From Amycolatopsis sp. 195334CR (lineage in GTDB: Bacteria > Actinomycetota > Actinomycetes > Mycobacteriales > Pseudonocardiaceae): a DNA stretch of 64,000 nucleotides. Below the pieces are notes generated by a model, which was not told where the DNA came from, searched no databases, and saw only the letters and a program-made list of their open reading frames with translations. The position numbers were made by a program, and so were the translations under genes. Each line of letters begins with the position of its first letter. Position 1 is the stretch's first letter. Shown here in pieces: positions 15,859 through 24,201 of the stretch. The DNA lies in assembly GCF_017309385.1 (NCBI RefSeq), contig NZ_JAFJMJ010000001.1, positions 2,108,001 through 2,172,000 of the forward strand. Reading direction: 5' to 3'.

Positions 15859-16968
15859 ATGTCGACTGGGGACGTACTGACCACGCGTGCGCTGAACCGC
15901 GCCACCTTGAGCCGTCAGCTGCTGCTGGAGCGGGAGCGGATGTCCGCGTACGACGCGGTGGAGCACCTCGCCGGGCTCCAGGCGCAGTCCCCGTCTCCGC
16001 CGTACTTCGCGCTGTGGACGCGGCTGGTCGGCTTCCAGCCGGACGAGCTGGCGCAACTGCTGCTCGACCGCCGGGTGGTCCGCATCGTCACCATGCGCGG
16101 CACCGTGCACCTGCTCACCGCACGCGACGCGCTCGACTGGCGGTCGCTCACCCAGCCGATCATGGAGACCGATCTCCGCGGCAACACCCAGCACTCCCCG
16201 CACTGGCAGGACCTGGACTTCGCCGCCGTGGCGGCACACGCGCGAGAACTGCTCGCCGAGGAGCCACGATCGGCCAAGGTGCTCGGGGAGGCACTGGCCG
16301 AGCGGTGGCCCGGACGCGCGCCGTCCTCGCTCACCCAGGTGGCCAGGAACCTGCTGCCACTCGTGCAGATCCCGCCGCGCGGTCTGTGGGGCAAGTCGGG
16401 CCAGCCCACCTACGTCACGCTGGACGACTGGATCGGCGAGGCCATTCCCTCGAACCCATCGCCGGAGGACTTCGTGCTCCGCTACCTGCGCGCGTTCGGT
16501 CCGGCGAGCGTGCAGGACGTGCAGGCCTGGTGCGGCCTGACCAGGCTCGGCGAAGTAGTCGATCGGCTGCGGCCGCGACTGCGCTCCTTCCGCAACGAGG
16601 CCGGACGCGAGTTGTTCGACCTGCCCGGCGCCCCGCGTCCGGATCCGGACACCCCGGCGCCGGCTCGCTTCCTCGGCGGTTTCGACCAGAACGTGCTCTC
16701 CTTCGCCGACCGCACCCGCGTGCTCAGCGAGGAGTACCGCAAGCGGATCTTCACCAAGAACGGGCTCATCCCGCAGGTGGTGCTGGTCGACGGCTTCGTG
16801 TGCGGCCGGTGGAGCCTCGGCCGGGACAAGGGCATCGCCACGCTGGCCGTGGAACCGTTCGAGAAGATTTCCAAAAAGGACATCCGGGCGCTGGAAAAGG
16901 AGGGCGCGGAGTTGCTCCGGTTCGCCGAACCCACCGCGAAGGGCCACGATTTCCGGATCGATTGGTAG
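15859..16968 (+). CDS. Winged-helix protein of the HTH_42 / AlkZ-like DNA glycosylase family
   Basis: A 369-residue protein of the winged helix DNA-binding family (HTH_42), which includes YcaQ/AlkX and the Streptomyces AlkZ glycosylases that unhook interstrand crosslinks. Near the N-terminus it has LAGLQAQSPSPPYFALWTRL. The Q41-A-Q43 pair fits the QxQ catalytic motif of AlkZ. Downstream are VVRIVTMRGTVHLLTARDAL and FLGGFDQNVLSF, also typical. Crosslink or alkylation repair is inferred. TAGGCT at 15847-15852 lies 6 bases before the ATG, indicating a leaderless transcript. A TetR regulator follows immediately. Confidence 0.78.
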   Translation: MSTGDVLTTRALNRATLSRQLLLERERMSAYDAVEHLAGLQAQSPSPPYFALWTRLVGFQPDELAQLLLDRRVVRIVTMRGTVHLLTARDALDWRSLTQPIMETDLRGNTQHSPHWQDLDFAAVAAHARELLAEEPRSAKVLGEALAERWPGRAPSSLTQVARNLLPLVQIPPRGLWGKSGQPTYVTLDDWIGEAIPSNPSPEDFVLRYLRAFGPASVQDVQAWCGLTRLGEVVDRLRPRLRSFRNEAGRELFDLPGAPRPDPDTPAPARFLGGFDQNVLSFADRTRVLSEEYRKRIFTKNGLIPQVVLVDGFVCGRWSLGRDKGIATLAVEPFEKISKKDIRALEKEGAELLRFAEPTAKGHDFRIDW

Positions 16969-16977
16969 CGTCTGATC

Positions 16978-17577
16978 ATGCCCCGTCCCAGCGTGGAAGC
17001 CGAGCGGCGCGCGCAGATCCTGCGGGCGGCGTGCGCGGTCATCGCGGACAAGGGGTTCGCGCGGCTGCGAGTGTCCGATGTGGCGGTGGCGGCCGGGGTC
17101 AGCGGCGGCACGGTGCACTACTACTTCGACACCAAGCAGGATCTGGTGCACGCCGCGTTCGAGGACAACTACACGCGTTCCCTGCAACGGCGTCGGTGGA
17201 TCCTGGACACCACCGACGATCCGGTGCAGAAACTGCGCCTGGTGGTGGATTCGTACCTGCCCGACGGCGACGAGACGACCGAGGCCTGGAAGGTCTGGGC
17301 GGAGCTGTGGTCGCAGGGCATGCACCAGCCGGAGCTGCGCGAACTGCACGACCGGATGTACGGCGACTGGCGGCGCATCGTGGCCGGGGTGATCCGCGAC
17401 GGGCAGCGCGGCGGGCAGTTGCGGCCGGGCAACGCTGTGCACCTGGCGAACATGCTCATCTCGATGATCGACGGCCTCGCCTACCAGGTACTGCTCGGCT
17501 CGACGGCGATGCCGGTGAGCCGGATGCGGGCCACCTGCCTCGCCTTCCTCGACGATCTGAAGGTTCCCTCGGGGTAA
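16978..17577 (+). CDS. TetR/AcrR-family regulator (BetI-like)
   Basis: A 199-residue regulator with an N-terminal helix-turn-helix (GFARLRVSDVAVAAGVSG then GTVHYYFDTKQDLVHAAF) and a TetR_C/BetI-type ligand domain. TAGCGT at 16966-16971, which contains the stop codon of the upstream gene, is followed by 6 bases and the ATG at 16978, so it can be expressed as a leaderless transcript independent of its neighbour. It may control the winged-helix gene, the oxidoreductase at 17653, or a distant target. The inverted repeat at 23115-23132 is one candidate site type. Confidence 0.85.
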   Translation: MPRPSVEAERRAQILRAACAVIADKGFARLRVSDVAVAAGVSGGTVHYYFDTKQDLVHAAFEDNYTRSLQRRRWILDTTDDPVQKLRLVVDSYLPDGDETTEAWKVWAELWSQGMHQPELRELHDRMYGDWRRIVAGVIRDGQRGGQLRPGNAVHLANMLISMIDGLAYQVLLGSTAMPVSRMRATCLAFLDDLKVPSG

Positions 17578-17652
17578 CTGACTTTCGTTGCAGTAACGGA
17601 TTTTTCCTGAATACGTTCGGTGCGGTCCGCGACGAACGAGAGGAAGAACCGG

Positions 17653-18315
17653 ATGAGCGCAATCGTGGTTTTTGGGGCCGGCGGCCGGGCGGGCCGGGCC
17701 ATCCTCGCCGAGGCGACCAGGCGGGGACACCGGGTGACGGCCGTGGTGCGGGATCCGGCGAAATACCCCGACCTGGCCGCGGGGACGACCGACGGCACGG
17801 GCGATATCAGCGTGGTCGCCGGGGACATCGGCAGTGCGAGCAGCGTCGCCGGGGTGGTGGCGGGACACGACGCCGTGGTGCACGCTGCGGCCGCATTGGC
17901 TCGACCGGCCGACCTGGTTTTCGCCGAGGCGGCGTTGGCGCTGCTCGACGGGTTGCCGCGGGCGGGGGTCAGCCGGCTGGTGGCCATCGGCATGGCCGCC
18001 AACCTGGAGGTCTCGCCAGGGGTGCGGCTGATGGACGAGCCGGACTTCCCGGCCGAATACTTACCGTTCGCGCTGGGGCACACCGCCGGGTTGCACGTGC
18101 TGCGAGCCGCGCCGGCCGAGGTGGACTGGGTCATGCTCACCCCGCCGATGGTGCTCGACGAGGGCCCGTGCACCGGCCGCTACCGCACCGGCGGCGACGA
18201 GGTCCTCACGCCCGGCGAGCCGGGTCACCTGTCCTACGCGGACCTGGCGATCGCCGTACTCGACGAGATCGAAACGCCCAAGCACCACCGCACCCGGATC
18301 GCCGTCGGCGACTAA
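17653..18315 (+). CDS. NAD(P)H-binding atypical short-chain reductase
   Basis: A 220-residue Rossmann protein. MSAIVVFGAGGRAGRAIL holds the dinucleotide motif (GxGGxxG form), and GHDAVVHAAAAL and VSRLVAIGMAANLEV follow the NAD(P)H-binding, NmrA-like pattern. The canonical YxxxK is not obvious, so catalysis is uncertain; it may be a redox sensor or an epimerase-like enzyme. The ATG at 17653 has AGGAAG at 17641-17646, preferred over the upstream reading from 17620. It follows the TetR gene by 75 bp, and its end overlaps the convergent decarboxylase gene by 4 bp. Confidence 0.75.
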   Translation: MSAIVVFGAGGRAGRAILAEATRRGHRVTAVVRDPAKYPDLAAGTTDGTGDISVVAGDIGSASSVAGVVAGHDAVVHAAAALARPADLVFAEAALALLDGLPRAGVSRLVAIGMAANLEVSPGVRLMDEPDFPAEYLPFALGHTAGLHVLRAAPAEVDWVMLTPPMVLDEGPCTGRYRTGGDEVLTPGEPGHLSYADLAIAVLDEIETPKHHRTRIAVGD

Positions 18316-19886
18316 CCACGCAGGTGGATCACCGTGGGGCGGTCGGCGTCGAAGGCGTCGTGGAGGACCTCGGTGAGGCCGTCGTAGTCGGGCAGGGTGA
18401 GGCCGTGGCAGCCCAGGGACCGGCCCAGTTCCGCGAAATCGGGGCTGGGCAGGTCGACGGCGAGCGGGAGGTCACCGCGTTCGGCCATTTCGTCGCGGAT
18501 CTCGCCGTAGCCGCCGTTGTCCACCACGAGCACCGGCAGCGGAAGTTGGAGAGCGGCGGCCGCGGCCAGTTCCGCCACGGTGAACATGATGCCGCCGTCA
18601 CCGTGGAGAGCCGCGACTCGCGCGGTCGGGCGTCCCACGCGGGCGCCGATGGCGGCGGGCAGGCCGTAGCCGAGGGTGCCGAGGCCGGTCGGGTACAGGA
18701 AGGAGCCGGGGGTGTAGCGCGGCAGGTTCGACAACGCGCCGTAGTAGCAGACCATCGCGCTGTCGGCGGCGAGAATGCCGTCGCGGCCCAATGTTTCGTC
18801 GAGGGCGGCGAGGATCGGCAACCACGGGCCGCCCTGTCGCGTCGCCTCGGCGAAGATCTGCTGGCGCCAGCGCGCGACCCGCTCAAAAGAATCCGAAATA
18901 GAAACTCGGGTGATGCCGTCGAGCAGGGCGCGCAGCGTGCTCGCGGCGTCGCCGACCAGCGGCACGTCCGGATTGGCGTTGGTCACCACGCCAGCCGGAT
19001 CGATGTCGATGCGGATCAGGCGACCGGGAAAGCGCAGCGGGCCGTTCCACAGGTCGGCGGGTGCCAGCTCGGTGCCGACGGCAAGCACCACGTCGCAGTC
19101 GGCGGTGAAGTCCGCGGCGGACAAATGATGCAGCCCGGCGCCCAGTGCGCAGGCGTGGTCCTCGGGCAGGATTCCCTTGCCGTTGGCCGAAGACAGCACC
19201 GGGGCGCCCAGGCGGGCGGCGAGTTCGGCGAGTGGTTCGGCGGCACCTCGCGCACCACCGCCGACCAGCACGCCGGGCCGTTCCGCCGCGTTCAGCAGTT
19301 CGAGCGCCCTGGCCAGCGCTTCCGGCGCGGGTACCGGCCGCGCGACCGGGATCGGGGGCACCGGGTCGACGTCGTCCGCCTCGTCGATCAGGTCGAGCGG
19401 GAGTTCCAAGTGGACGGGACGCGGCCGTCCGGATCCCAGCTGCGCGAACGCCTGCGCCACCGCGGCCGGAAGCTCGGCCACGCTGGTCACCCGGTGGCTG
19501 CCCGCGGTGACCGCCGCCATCGCGCCGGTCTGGTCGCGCACCTCGTGCAGGATTCCGTTGCCACGCCCGGGATGCCGTACCGGCGGGCCGGGCGAGATCA
19601 CCAGCACCGGCACCGAGTCGGAGTACGCCTGCGCGGCCGCGGTGGCCGCGTTCAGCACGGCCGGACCGCTGGTGGTCAGGCACACGCCGGGCTTGCCGGT
19701 GACGCGTGCGTAGCCGTCGGCGGCGAAACCGGCGCCCTGCTCGTGCCTGGTCAGCACGTGCCGGACGCCGTACCGGCCGAGTTCCGCGTAGATCCCGAGG
19801 TTGTGCGTGCCGGGAATGCCGAACAGCACCTCGACGCCGTGCGCGGCCAGCGACTCCACCAGCGCGGCTCCACCGCTGAGCTTCAC
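18312..19886 (-). CDS. Thiamine diphosphate-dependent 2-oxoacid decarboxylase
   Basis: A 524-residue enzyme of the acetolactate synthase/benzoylformate decarboxylase superfamily. Residues 1-170 are the PYR domain with the catalytic Glu in VLTRHEQGAGFAADGYAR. The middle NAD/FAD-like domain runs about 190-330. The PP domain has ALHGDGGIMFTVAEL (ThDP/Mg motif). The overall form resembles 5-guanidino-2-oxopentanoate decarboxylase and related enzymes rather than anabolic acetolactate synthase, and no small subunit is present. GTG 19886 overlaps the upstream synthetase stop (GTGA). In this operon it probably decarboxylates a 2-oxoacid in a degradative route; the exact substrate is unknown. Confidence 0.8.
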   Translation of the reverse strand: MKLSGGAALVESLAAHGVEVLFGIPGTHNLGIYAELGRYGVRHVLTRHEQGAGFAADGYARVTGKPGVCLTTSGPAVLNAATAAAQAYSDSVPVLVISPGPPVRHPGRGNGILHEVRDQTGAMAAVTAGSHRVTSVAELPAAVAQAFAQLGSGRPRPVHLELPLDLIDEADDVDPVPPIPVARPVPAPEALARALELLNAAERPGVLVGGGARGAAEPLAELAARLGAPVLSSANGKGILPEDHACALGAGLHHLSAADFTADCDVVLAVGTELAPADLWNGPLRFPGRLIRIDIDPAGVVTNANPDVPLVGDAASTLRALLDGITRVSISDSFERVARWRQQIFAEATRQGGPWLPILAALDETLGRDGILAADSAMVCYYGALSNLPRYTPGSFLYPTGLGTLGYGLPAAIGARVGRPTARVAALHGDGGIMFTVAELAAAAALQLPLPVLVVDNGGYGEIRDEMAERGDLPLAVDLPSPDFAELGRSLGCHGLTLPDYDGLTEVLHDAFDADRPTVIHLRG

Positions 19887-21913
19887 GTGCGTTCCTCTCC
19901 GGCCCTGGTGAGCAGCGCGTCGACGGCGACCACACCGTCGGCGCCCACCCGCACCGGGTTCAGTTCGATCTCGGCCACCGCTGCGCAACCGGCCAGCACC
20001 GAGGAGACCGCCGCTACCGTCTCGGCCAGCGCCTTCACGTCCAGCGGTTCTCGCCCGCGCCAGCCGTCCAGCAGCGGATAGCACCGGAGCCTACGCAGCA
20101 TCGTCATCGCGCGCTCGGTGTCGACCGGGCCGAGTTCGATGGTGGTGTCGCGCTGCAGTTCCGCGTCCGTACCCCCGGCGCCGACCAGCACCAACGGCCC
20201 GAACGCCGGATCGCGCCGGGCGCCGATGATGATCTCCACTGTGGACTCGCGGGTGTCCATCTCCTCCAGCACGTACCGGCCGGGGCCGAGCTTGTGCAGC
20301 ATGTCCTCCAGCGTCCACACCGCCGACATGGCATCCGTCAGCCCGAGCGCCACCCCGCCGGAATCGCTCTTGTGCGCGAGGAAGTCCGCCTTGAGCGCGT
20401 ACGGCGGTTGCAGGCGTTCCGCGGCGGCCAGCAGGCTTTCGCGATCGGTCACCGCTTCACCGGCGGGGAACCGCACCCCCGCCGACGCCACCAGGTCGCG
20501 GGCGGCGAGATAGCCCTCGCCGACCGGGGCGGCGCTGCCCCACACGAGCGGCAACGGCCACGGCGGCGCGAACTGCGAGGCGGTGCCGAGCGCGCCCGCC
20601 GCCGCCTCGACGGTGTGGTACGTCGGGACGCCGCAGTCCCGCAGCGCGCGCACCGCGTCGGAATCGGCCGACATGCTGTGCACCACCACCGGGATCCCGG
20701 TGCGGTGCACGGCGAAGCCGAGTTCGGCGACCACCCCGAGTTCGGTCTCGCGCAGCGTCGGCGTGTCCTCGCCGTAGCTGCCGAAGTACCCGGTGAGCAG
20801 CACCGAATCCACCTCGCCGCTGCCGGTCAGCTCGCGCACGACGCGGGCGTAGCTGCGCAGGTCCTGCTCGCCACCGCCGGCCAGGTCGATCGGGTTGATC
20901 GAGTTCGCCGCGTCCGGCAGGCCCGCTTCGATCCGGGCCGCCAGCACCGCGGGCAGCGGCGTGACCCGCAGGCCGGCGCGCGCGGTCACGTCGGCGGCAA
21001 CCGCGCCCTGTCCGCCGCTGTCGCCGACGATGGCCACCCGCTTGCCCTTGGGTCGCGTGGTCAGTTGCAGGTAACGGGCCAGGTCGACCACCTCGGCCGG
21101 GGTGCGCACGCGGACCGCGCCCGAAGCGCGGCAGGCCGCGTCGACCACGTCGAGCGAGGAGGTCAGCGCGCCGGTGTGCGACCTCGCCGCTGTCCGCCCG
21201 GCGTGGCTCTCGCCCACGGTCAGCACCACCACCGGCTTGTCGGCCTCGGTCAGCCGGGTGATCGTGCGGACCAGCTCGCGGCCGTCGCCGAAGCTCTCCG
21301 CGTAGATCGCCACCACGCGCGTGGACTCGTGCTCGACCAGTTCGCCGACCATCTCCTCCAGCGTCAGGTCCGCCTGGCGGCCCACCGAGACGAACCGCGA
21401 GACGCCGATGCCCGCCGACGCGGCGAGCCCGGCCAGCTCCAGCCCGACCTGGCCGCTCTGCGAGACGATGCCGAGCGCACCCGGTTCGAACTGGCCCCAG
21501 GCCAGCTCCAGCTGGGTTTCCGCGTCAAACAGGCCGAGGCAGGCCGGGCCCAGCAGCCGCGCGCCGCCCGCACGCACCCGGCGCGCGAGCTCGTAGTCGT
21601 CCTCGATGCCGTCGCTGATCCCGACCAGGCCGCGGGCGCCCAGCTCCAGCGCTTCGTCGACGATCTCCGGGACCGCGCGGGCCGGCACGCTGAACACCAC
21701 CAGCTCAGGCGGTTCCGGCAGGTCACTGAGACTGGCGTAGGGCACGCGGCCGACCACGGCGCCGCCGCGGGAGTTGACCAGGTAGACGCGGCGGCGGTCC
21801 TCGCCGGTCAGCGCGCCCCTGGCCAGCCAGTGCCCCCACTTGGCCGGGTCCGCGCTCGCGCCGACCACGGCGACCGACGCCGGATCGCTGAAGGGCCGGG
21901 GTTCCTCGCTCAT
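19883..21913 (-). CDS. ADP-forming acyl-CoA synthetase (acetate-CoA ligase family)
   Basis: A 676-residue fusion of both subunits of NDP-forming acyl-CoA synthetases. Residues 1-450 carry the CoA-binding domain (FSDPASVAVVGASADPAKWG) and succinyl-CoA synthetase-like folds, with the phospho-His loop region around RTAARSHTGALTSSLDV. Residues 460-676 are an ATP-grasp domain (YALKADFLAHKSDSGGVALG and VEIIIGARRDPAFGPLVLVG). It makes an acyl-CoA from a carboxylic acid with ATP. Overlaps of 4 bp with both neighbours show a tight operon with the acyl-CoA dehydrogenase and the decarboxylase. The acid used is unknown. Confidence 0.82.
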   Translation of the reverse strand: MSEEPRPFSDPASVAVVGASADPAKWGHWLARGALTGEDRRRVYLVNSRGGAVVGRVPYASLSDLPEPPELVVFSVPARAVPEIVDEALELGARGLVGISDGIEDDYELARRVRAGGARLLGPACLGLFDAETQLELAWGQFEPGALGIVSQSGQVGLELAGLAASAGIGVSRFVSVGRQADLTLEEMVGELVEHESTRVVAIYAESFGDGRELVRTITRLTEADKPVVVLTVGESHAGRTAARSHTGALTSSLDVVDAACRASGAVRVRTPAEVVDLARYLQLTTRPKGKRVAIVGDSGGQGAVAADVTARAGLRVTPLPAVLAARIEAGLPDAANSINPIDLAGGGEQDLRSYARVVRELTGSGEVDSVLLTGYFGSYGEDTPTLRETELGVVAELGFAVHRTGIPVVVHSMSADSDAVRALRDCGVPTYHTVEAAAGALGTASQFAPPWPLPLVWGSAAPVGEGYLAARDLVASAGVRFPAGEAVTDRESLLAAAERLQPPYALKADFLAHKSDSGGVALGLTDAMSAVWTLEDMLHKLGPGRYVLEEMDTRESTVEIIIGARRDPAFGPLVLVGAGGTDAELQRDTTIELGPVDTERAMTMLRRLRCYPLLDGWRGREPLDVKALAETVAAVSSVLAGCAAVAEIELNPVRVGADGVVAVDALLTRAGEERT

Positions 21914-23076
21914 GCCCTGGCCAGCCTTCTGGCGATGACCAGCCGCTGGATGTCCGAGGTGCCTTCCTCGATCTCTTCGAGCTTGGCGTCGCGCATCCAC
22001 TTCTCCACGAGGAATTCCTGTGAGTAGCCCCAGCCGCCGAGCGTCTGCACAGCCGCCCAAGTGCACCACATAGCGTTCTCCGAACCAACCAGCTTGGCCG
22101 ACGCGGCCTCGGCGGTGACCGGTTCCCCGGCGTCGAACAGCCGGGCCGCGCGCTGCGTGAGCAGGTGCGAGGTGTCCACCTTGACCGCCATGTCGGCGAG
22201 CCGGAAGGCTACCGCCTGGTGCTCGATGATCGGCACCCCGAACTGGATCCGGCGGCCGGCGTAGTCGAGCGCGAGGTCCAGCGCGGCGCGGGCGAGGCCG
22301 GTGGTGGCCGCGCCGATCAGGATGCGCGAGGCGTCGAAGGTGCGCATCAGCCCGTAGAAACCCCGCCCCTCCTCGCCGAGCCGGTCGGCCACCGGCACAC
22401 GGACGTCGTCGAGGAAGACCTCCGCGTTCACGATCGCGCGCTGGCCGAGCTTGCGCATCGGCTTGCCGACGGACAGGCCGGGGGTGTCCCGGTCGACCAC
22501 GAACGCGGTCACGCCCTTGGCCCCGCGCCCGGGATCGACCGTGGCGAACAGGACGAACCACTTCGCGTAGGGCGCGTTGGAGATCCACGCCTTCTGTCCA
22601 TTGAGGACGTAACTGTCGCCGTCGCGGACGGCGCGGGTGCGCAGCGAGGCGGCGTCGGAACCGGCGTCGGGCTCGGTGACGGCGAGCGCGGTCAGCGGCG
22701 GATCGTCGCCGGTGAGCGGGGTGAGCCAGCGGTCGCGCTGCTCCGGGCTGCCGAGTTCGAGGATCGGGTCGGCGAAGAAGCCGTTGGAGGTGATCAGGTT
22801 GCCGATGCCGATGTCCCCGTGGCACAAGGCTTCCTGCACCAGCGACTGGGTGACCAGATCGGTCACGCCGCCACCGCCGGCGGACTCCGGCAGCATGAAC
22901 GAGGTCAGGCCGACCGCGGCCGCGCGGCGCCACAGCTCCAGCGGCGATTCGGTCTGCGCGTCGTCGACCGCCCTGGCGATCGGGCGGATCTCCCTGGCCG
23001 CGAACTCGGTGGCCAGCTCGCGGAACTGGCGCTGCTCCGGGGTCAGCGGCACGGCGTCGCGAAGGACGTGGGGCAT
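21910..23076 (-). CDS. Acyl-CoA dehydrogenase
   Basis: A 388-residue FAD enzyme with full family length. Signature segments are ALAVTEPDAGSDAASL, YVLNGQKAWISNAPYAKWFV and the C-terminal ggWGYSQEFLVEKWMRDAKL then EEIEEGTSDIQRLVIARRLA, where the Glu of EEIEEGTS is the likely catalytic base. It oxidises short or branched acyl-CoA. It leads a three-gene operon. AGGAGA precedes the ATG at 23076, and a TATCCT -10 element (23112-23107) adjoins the perfect inverted repeat at 23115-23132, so repression by a TetR-type protein is likely. Confidence 0.88.
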   Translation of the reverse strand: MPHVLRDAVPLTPEQRQFRELATEFAAREIRPIARAVDDAQTESPLELWRRAAAVGLTSFMLPESAGGGGVTDLVTQSLVQEALCHGDIGIGNLITSNGFFADPILELGSPEQRDRWLTPLTGDDPPLTALAVTEPDAGSDAASLRTRAVRDGDSYVLNGQKAWISNAPYAKWFVLFATVDPGRGAKGVTAFVVDRDTPGLSVGKPMRKLGQRAIVNAEVFLDDVRVPVADRLGEEGRGFYGLMRTFDASRILIGAATTGLARAALDLALDYAGRRIQFGVPIIEHQAVAFRLADMAVKVDTSHLLTQRAARLFDAGEPVTAEAASAKLVGSENAMWCTWAAVQTLGGWGYSQEFLVEKWMRDAKLEEIEEGTSDIQRLVIARRLARA

Positions 23077-23114
23077 CGGCTTTCTCCTGTCGACGACGGC
23101 GGCGAGAGGATAGT

Positions 23115-23132
23115 TAACTGACGGATCAGTTA
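23115..23132. promoter_or_regulatory. Perfect inverted repeat TAACTGA-CGGA-TCAGTTA, probable operator
   Basis: Seven-base arms at 23115-23121 and 23126-23132 with a 4-base centre. The site lies immediately upstream of the minus-strand -10 element TATCCT at 23112-23107 of the acyl-CoA dehydrogenase operon, so a bound protein would block the promoter. Symmetry and spacing suit a TetR-family repressor, the usual controllers of such operons. Confidence 0.6.
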
Positions 23133-23218
23133 TTCTCGAGGGTCACCCGCCAGGCCGACGCCTGTCAAGGGCTGAGGGGCCACTGCGGCGAGACCAGCAC
23201 CGCGGGCGGCCTCGCGGG

Positions 23219-23336
23219 CAGGCAGCGCGGGAACGAGGCAACTGTCCCGGCGATCAGTGCGAGAACGAAGGCGGCCGCGCCCCACGATTAGCGCGAGAAC
23301 GGGACGGAAACCACGGCGGTGGTCAGTGTGGGGCGA
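23219..23336. repeat. Degenerate tandem repeat, about 4 units of 32-35 bp
   Basis: Related 17-base cores occur at 23219-23235, 23251-23267 (CGATCAGTGCGAGAACG), 23285-23301 (CGATTAGCGCGAGAACG) and, more weakly, 23320-23336. The second and third match at 15 of 17 bases, the first at about 12. The array lies in the 300-bp gene-free gap between the acyl-CoA dehydrogenase promoter and the end of the alpha/beta hydrolase gene. A small hairpin CCGCCG-TCG-CGGCGG (23349-23363) beside it may terminate the hydrolase transcript. Function unknown. Confidence 0.5.
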
Positions 23337-23376
23337 CGCAGACACCATCCGCCGTCGCGGCGGTTGAGGGGGATCG

Positions 23377-24177
23377 CTAAGGGGTTACGACGGCATCGAT
23401 CAGTTGGGGGCCATCGAGCAGGGAGCGGTCGTTGTGGTCCGCGCCGTGAACCGGGACGGCGCGTGCCCGGCCCGCGGCCGCCACCTCGATGCTCTGTTCC
23501 GGCGGCACAATCGAGTCCGCATCCCCGTAGATCACGACGACGGGGGCGTTGATGCGCCGAACATCCTCGGCCACCGGGAAGCGGTCCCACATCATCGACC
23601 GCACCGGGAGGAAGGGGTACTGCAGCTCTCCCACCGACGGCAGGTCGACGAACGGCGAGCGCAGGATCAGCGCCGCGGGCGGGTGCTCCGTCGCCAGCTT
23701 CGTCACCAGCGAGCACCCGAGGCTCTCGCCGTAGTACCGCAGCCGGTCCGCCGCCACGCCCTCGCCGACGAGGAACCGGTGCGCCGCGCGGATGTCCTGC
23801 GTAAGCCCCTCCTCGCTCGGCGAGCCCGGGTTGCCGCCGAAACCGCGGTAGTCGAAGAGCAACACGCTCAGCCCGCGCCCCGACAACGCGCGCGCCAGCG
23901 GCGCCCGCATCGACCGGTCACCGGCGTTGCCGGGCGCGACCAGCACGGTGAACCCCGTGTCCGGTCCGCGCGCCGGCACGAACCAGCCGCCCAGTCGCAG
24001 GCCGTCCTCGGTGTCGAAGGTGACGTCCCGCGCGCCCGGCAGGACCGACGCCGCCGGCGGCACCGCACCCGGTGAAGGCAAGTAAATGATCTTGCGCTGG
24101 AACGCGTACAACAGGGTGACCAGGAGCAGCGCCACCGCGGCCAGACAGCCCAGTCCGATCAGCCACGGCCGCCACAT
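23377..24177 (-). CDS. Membrane-anchored alpha/beta hydrolase
   Basis: A 266-residue protein: one N-terminal membrane helix (MWRPWLIGLGCLAAVALLLV), the linker FQRKIIYLPSPG, then an alpha/beta hydrolase fold. The nucleophile is Ser in YYGESLGCSLVT, the acid probably Asp in IYGDADSIVPP and the base His in PVHGADHNDR. This is the BEM46/ABHD13-like pattern of membrane-tethered serine hydrolases, with esterase or thioesterase activity inferred. A GTG at 24201 would add 8 residues; neither start has a clear ribosome site and I prefer the ATG at 24177. It is divergent from the LuxR-type regulator. Confidence 0.8.
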   Translation of the reverse strand: MWRPWLIGLGCLAAVALLLVTLLYAFQRKIIYLPSPGAVPPAASVLPGARDVTFDTEDGLRLGGWFVPARGPDTGFTVLVAPGNAGDRSMRAPLARALSGRGLSVLLFDYRGFGGNPGSPSEEGLTQDIRAAHRFLVGEGVAADRLRYYGESLGCSLVTKLATEHPPAALILRSPFVDLPSVGELQYPFLPVRSMMWDRFPVAEDVRRINAPVVVIYGDADSIVPPEQSIEVAAAGRARAVPVHGADHNDRSLLDGPQLIDAVVTP

Positions 24178-24201
24178 CGGCTCAGTGTGCCATGTGGCCA
24201 C

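Noticed and set aside
12609..20081. A 2490-codon open frame on the plus strand
   Set aside because: It runs over real genes on both strands with proven family motifs. It shows no domain of its own and reflects lack of AT-rich stops in high-GC DNA.
23219..23336. Short CRISPR-like array
   Set aside because: Units are continuous and degenerate rather than identical repeats with distinct spacers, and there are no cas genes.
23130..23348. A 72-codon minus-strand frame over the tandem repeat
   Set aside because: The frame exists because of the repeated sequence; there is no ribosome site or coding composition, and it covers the operator region.
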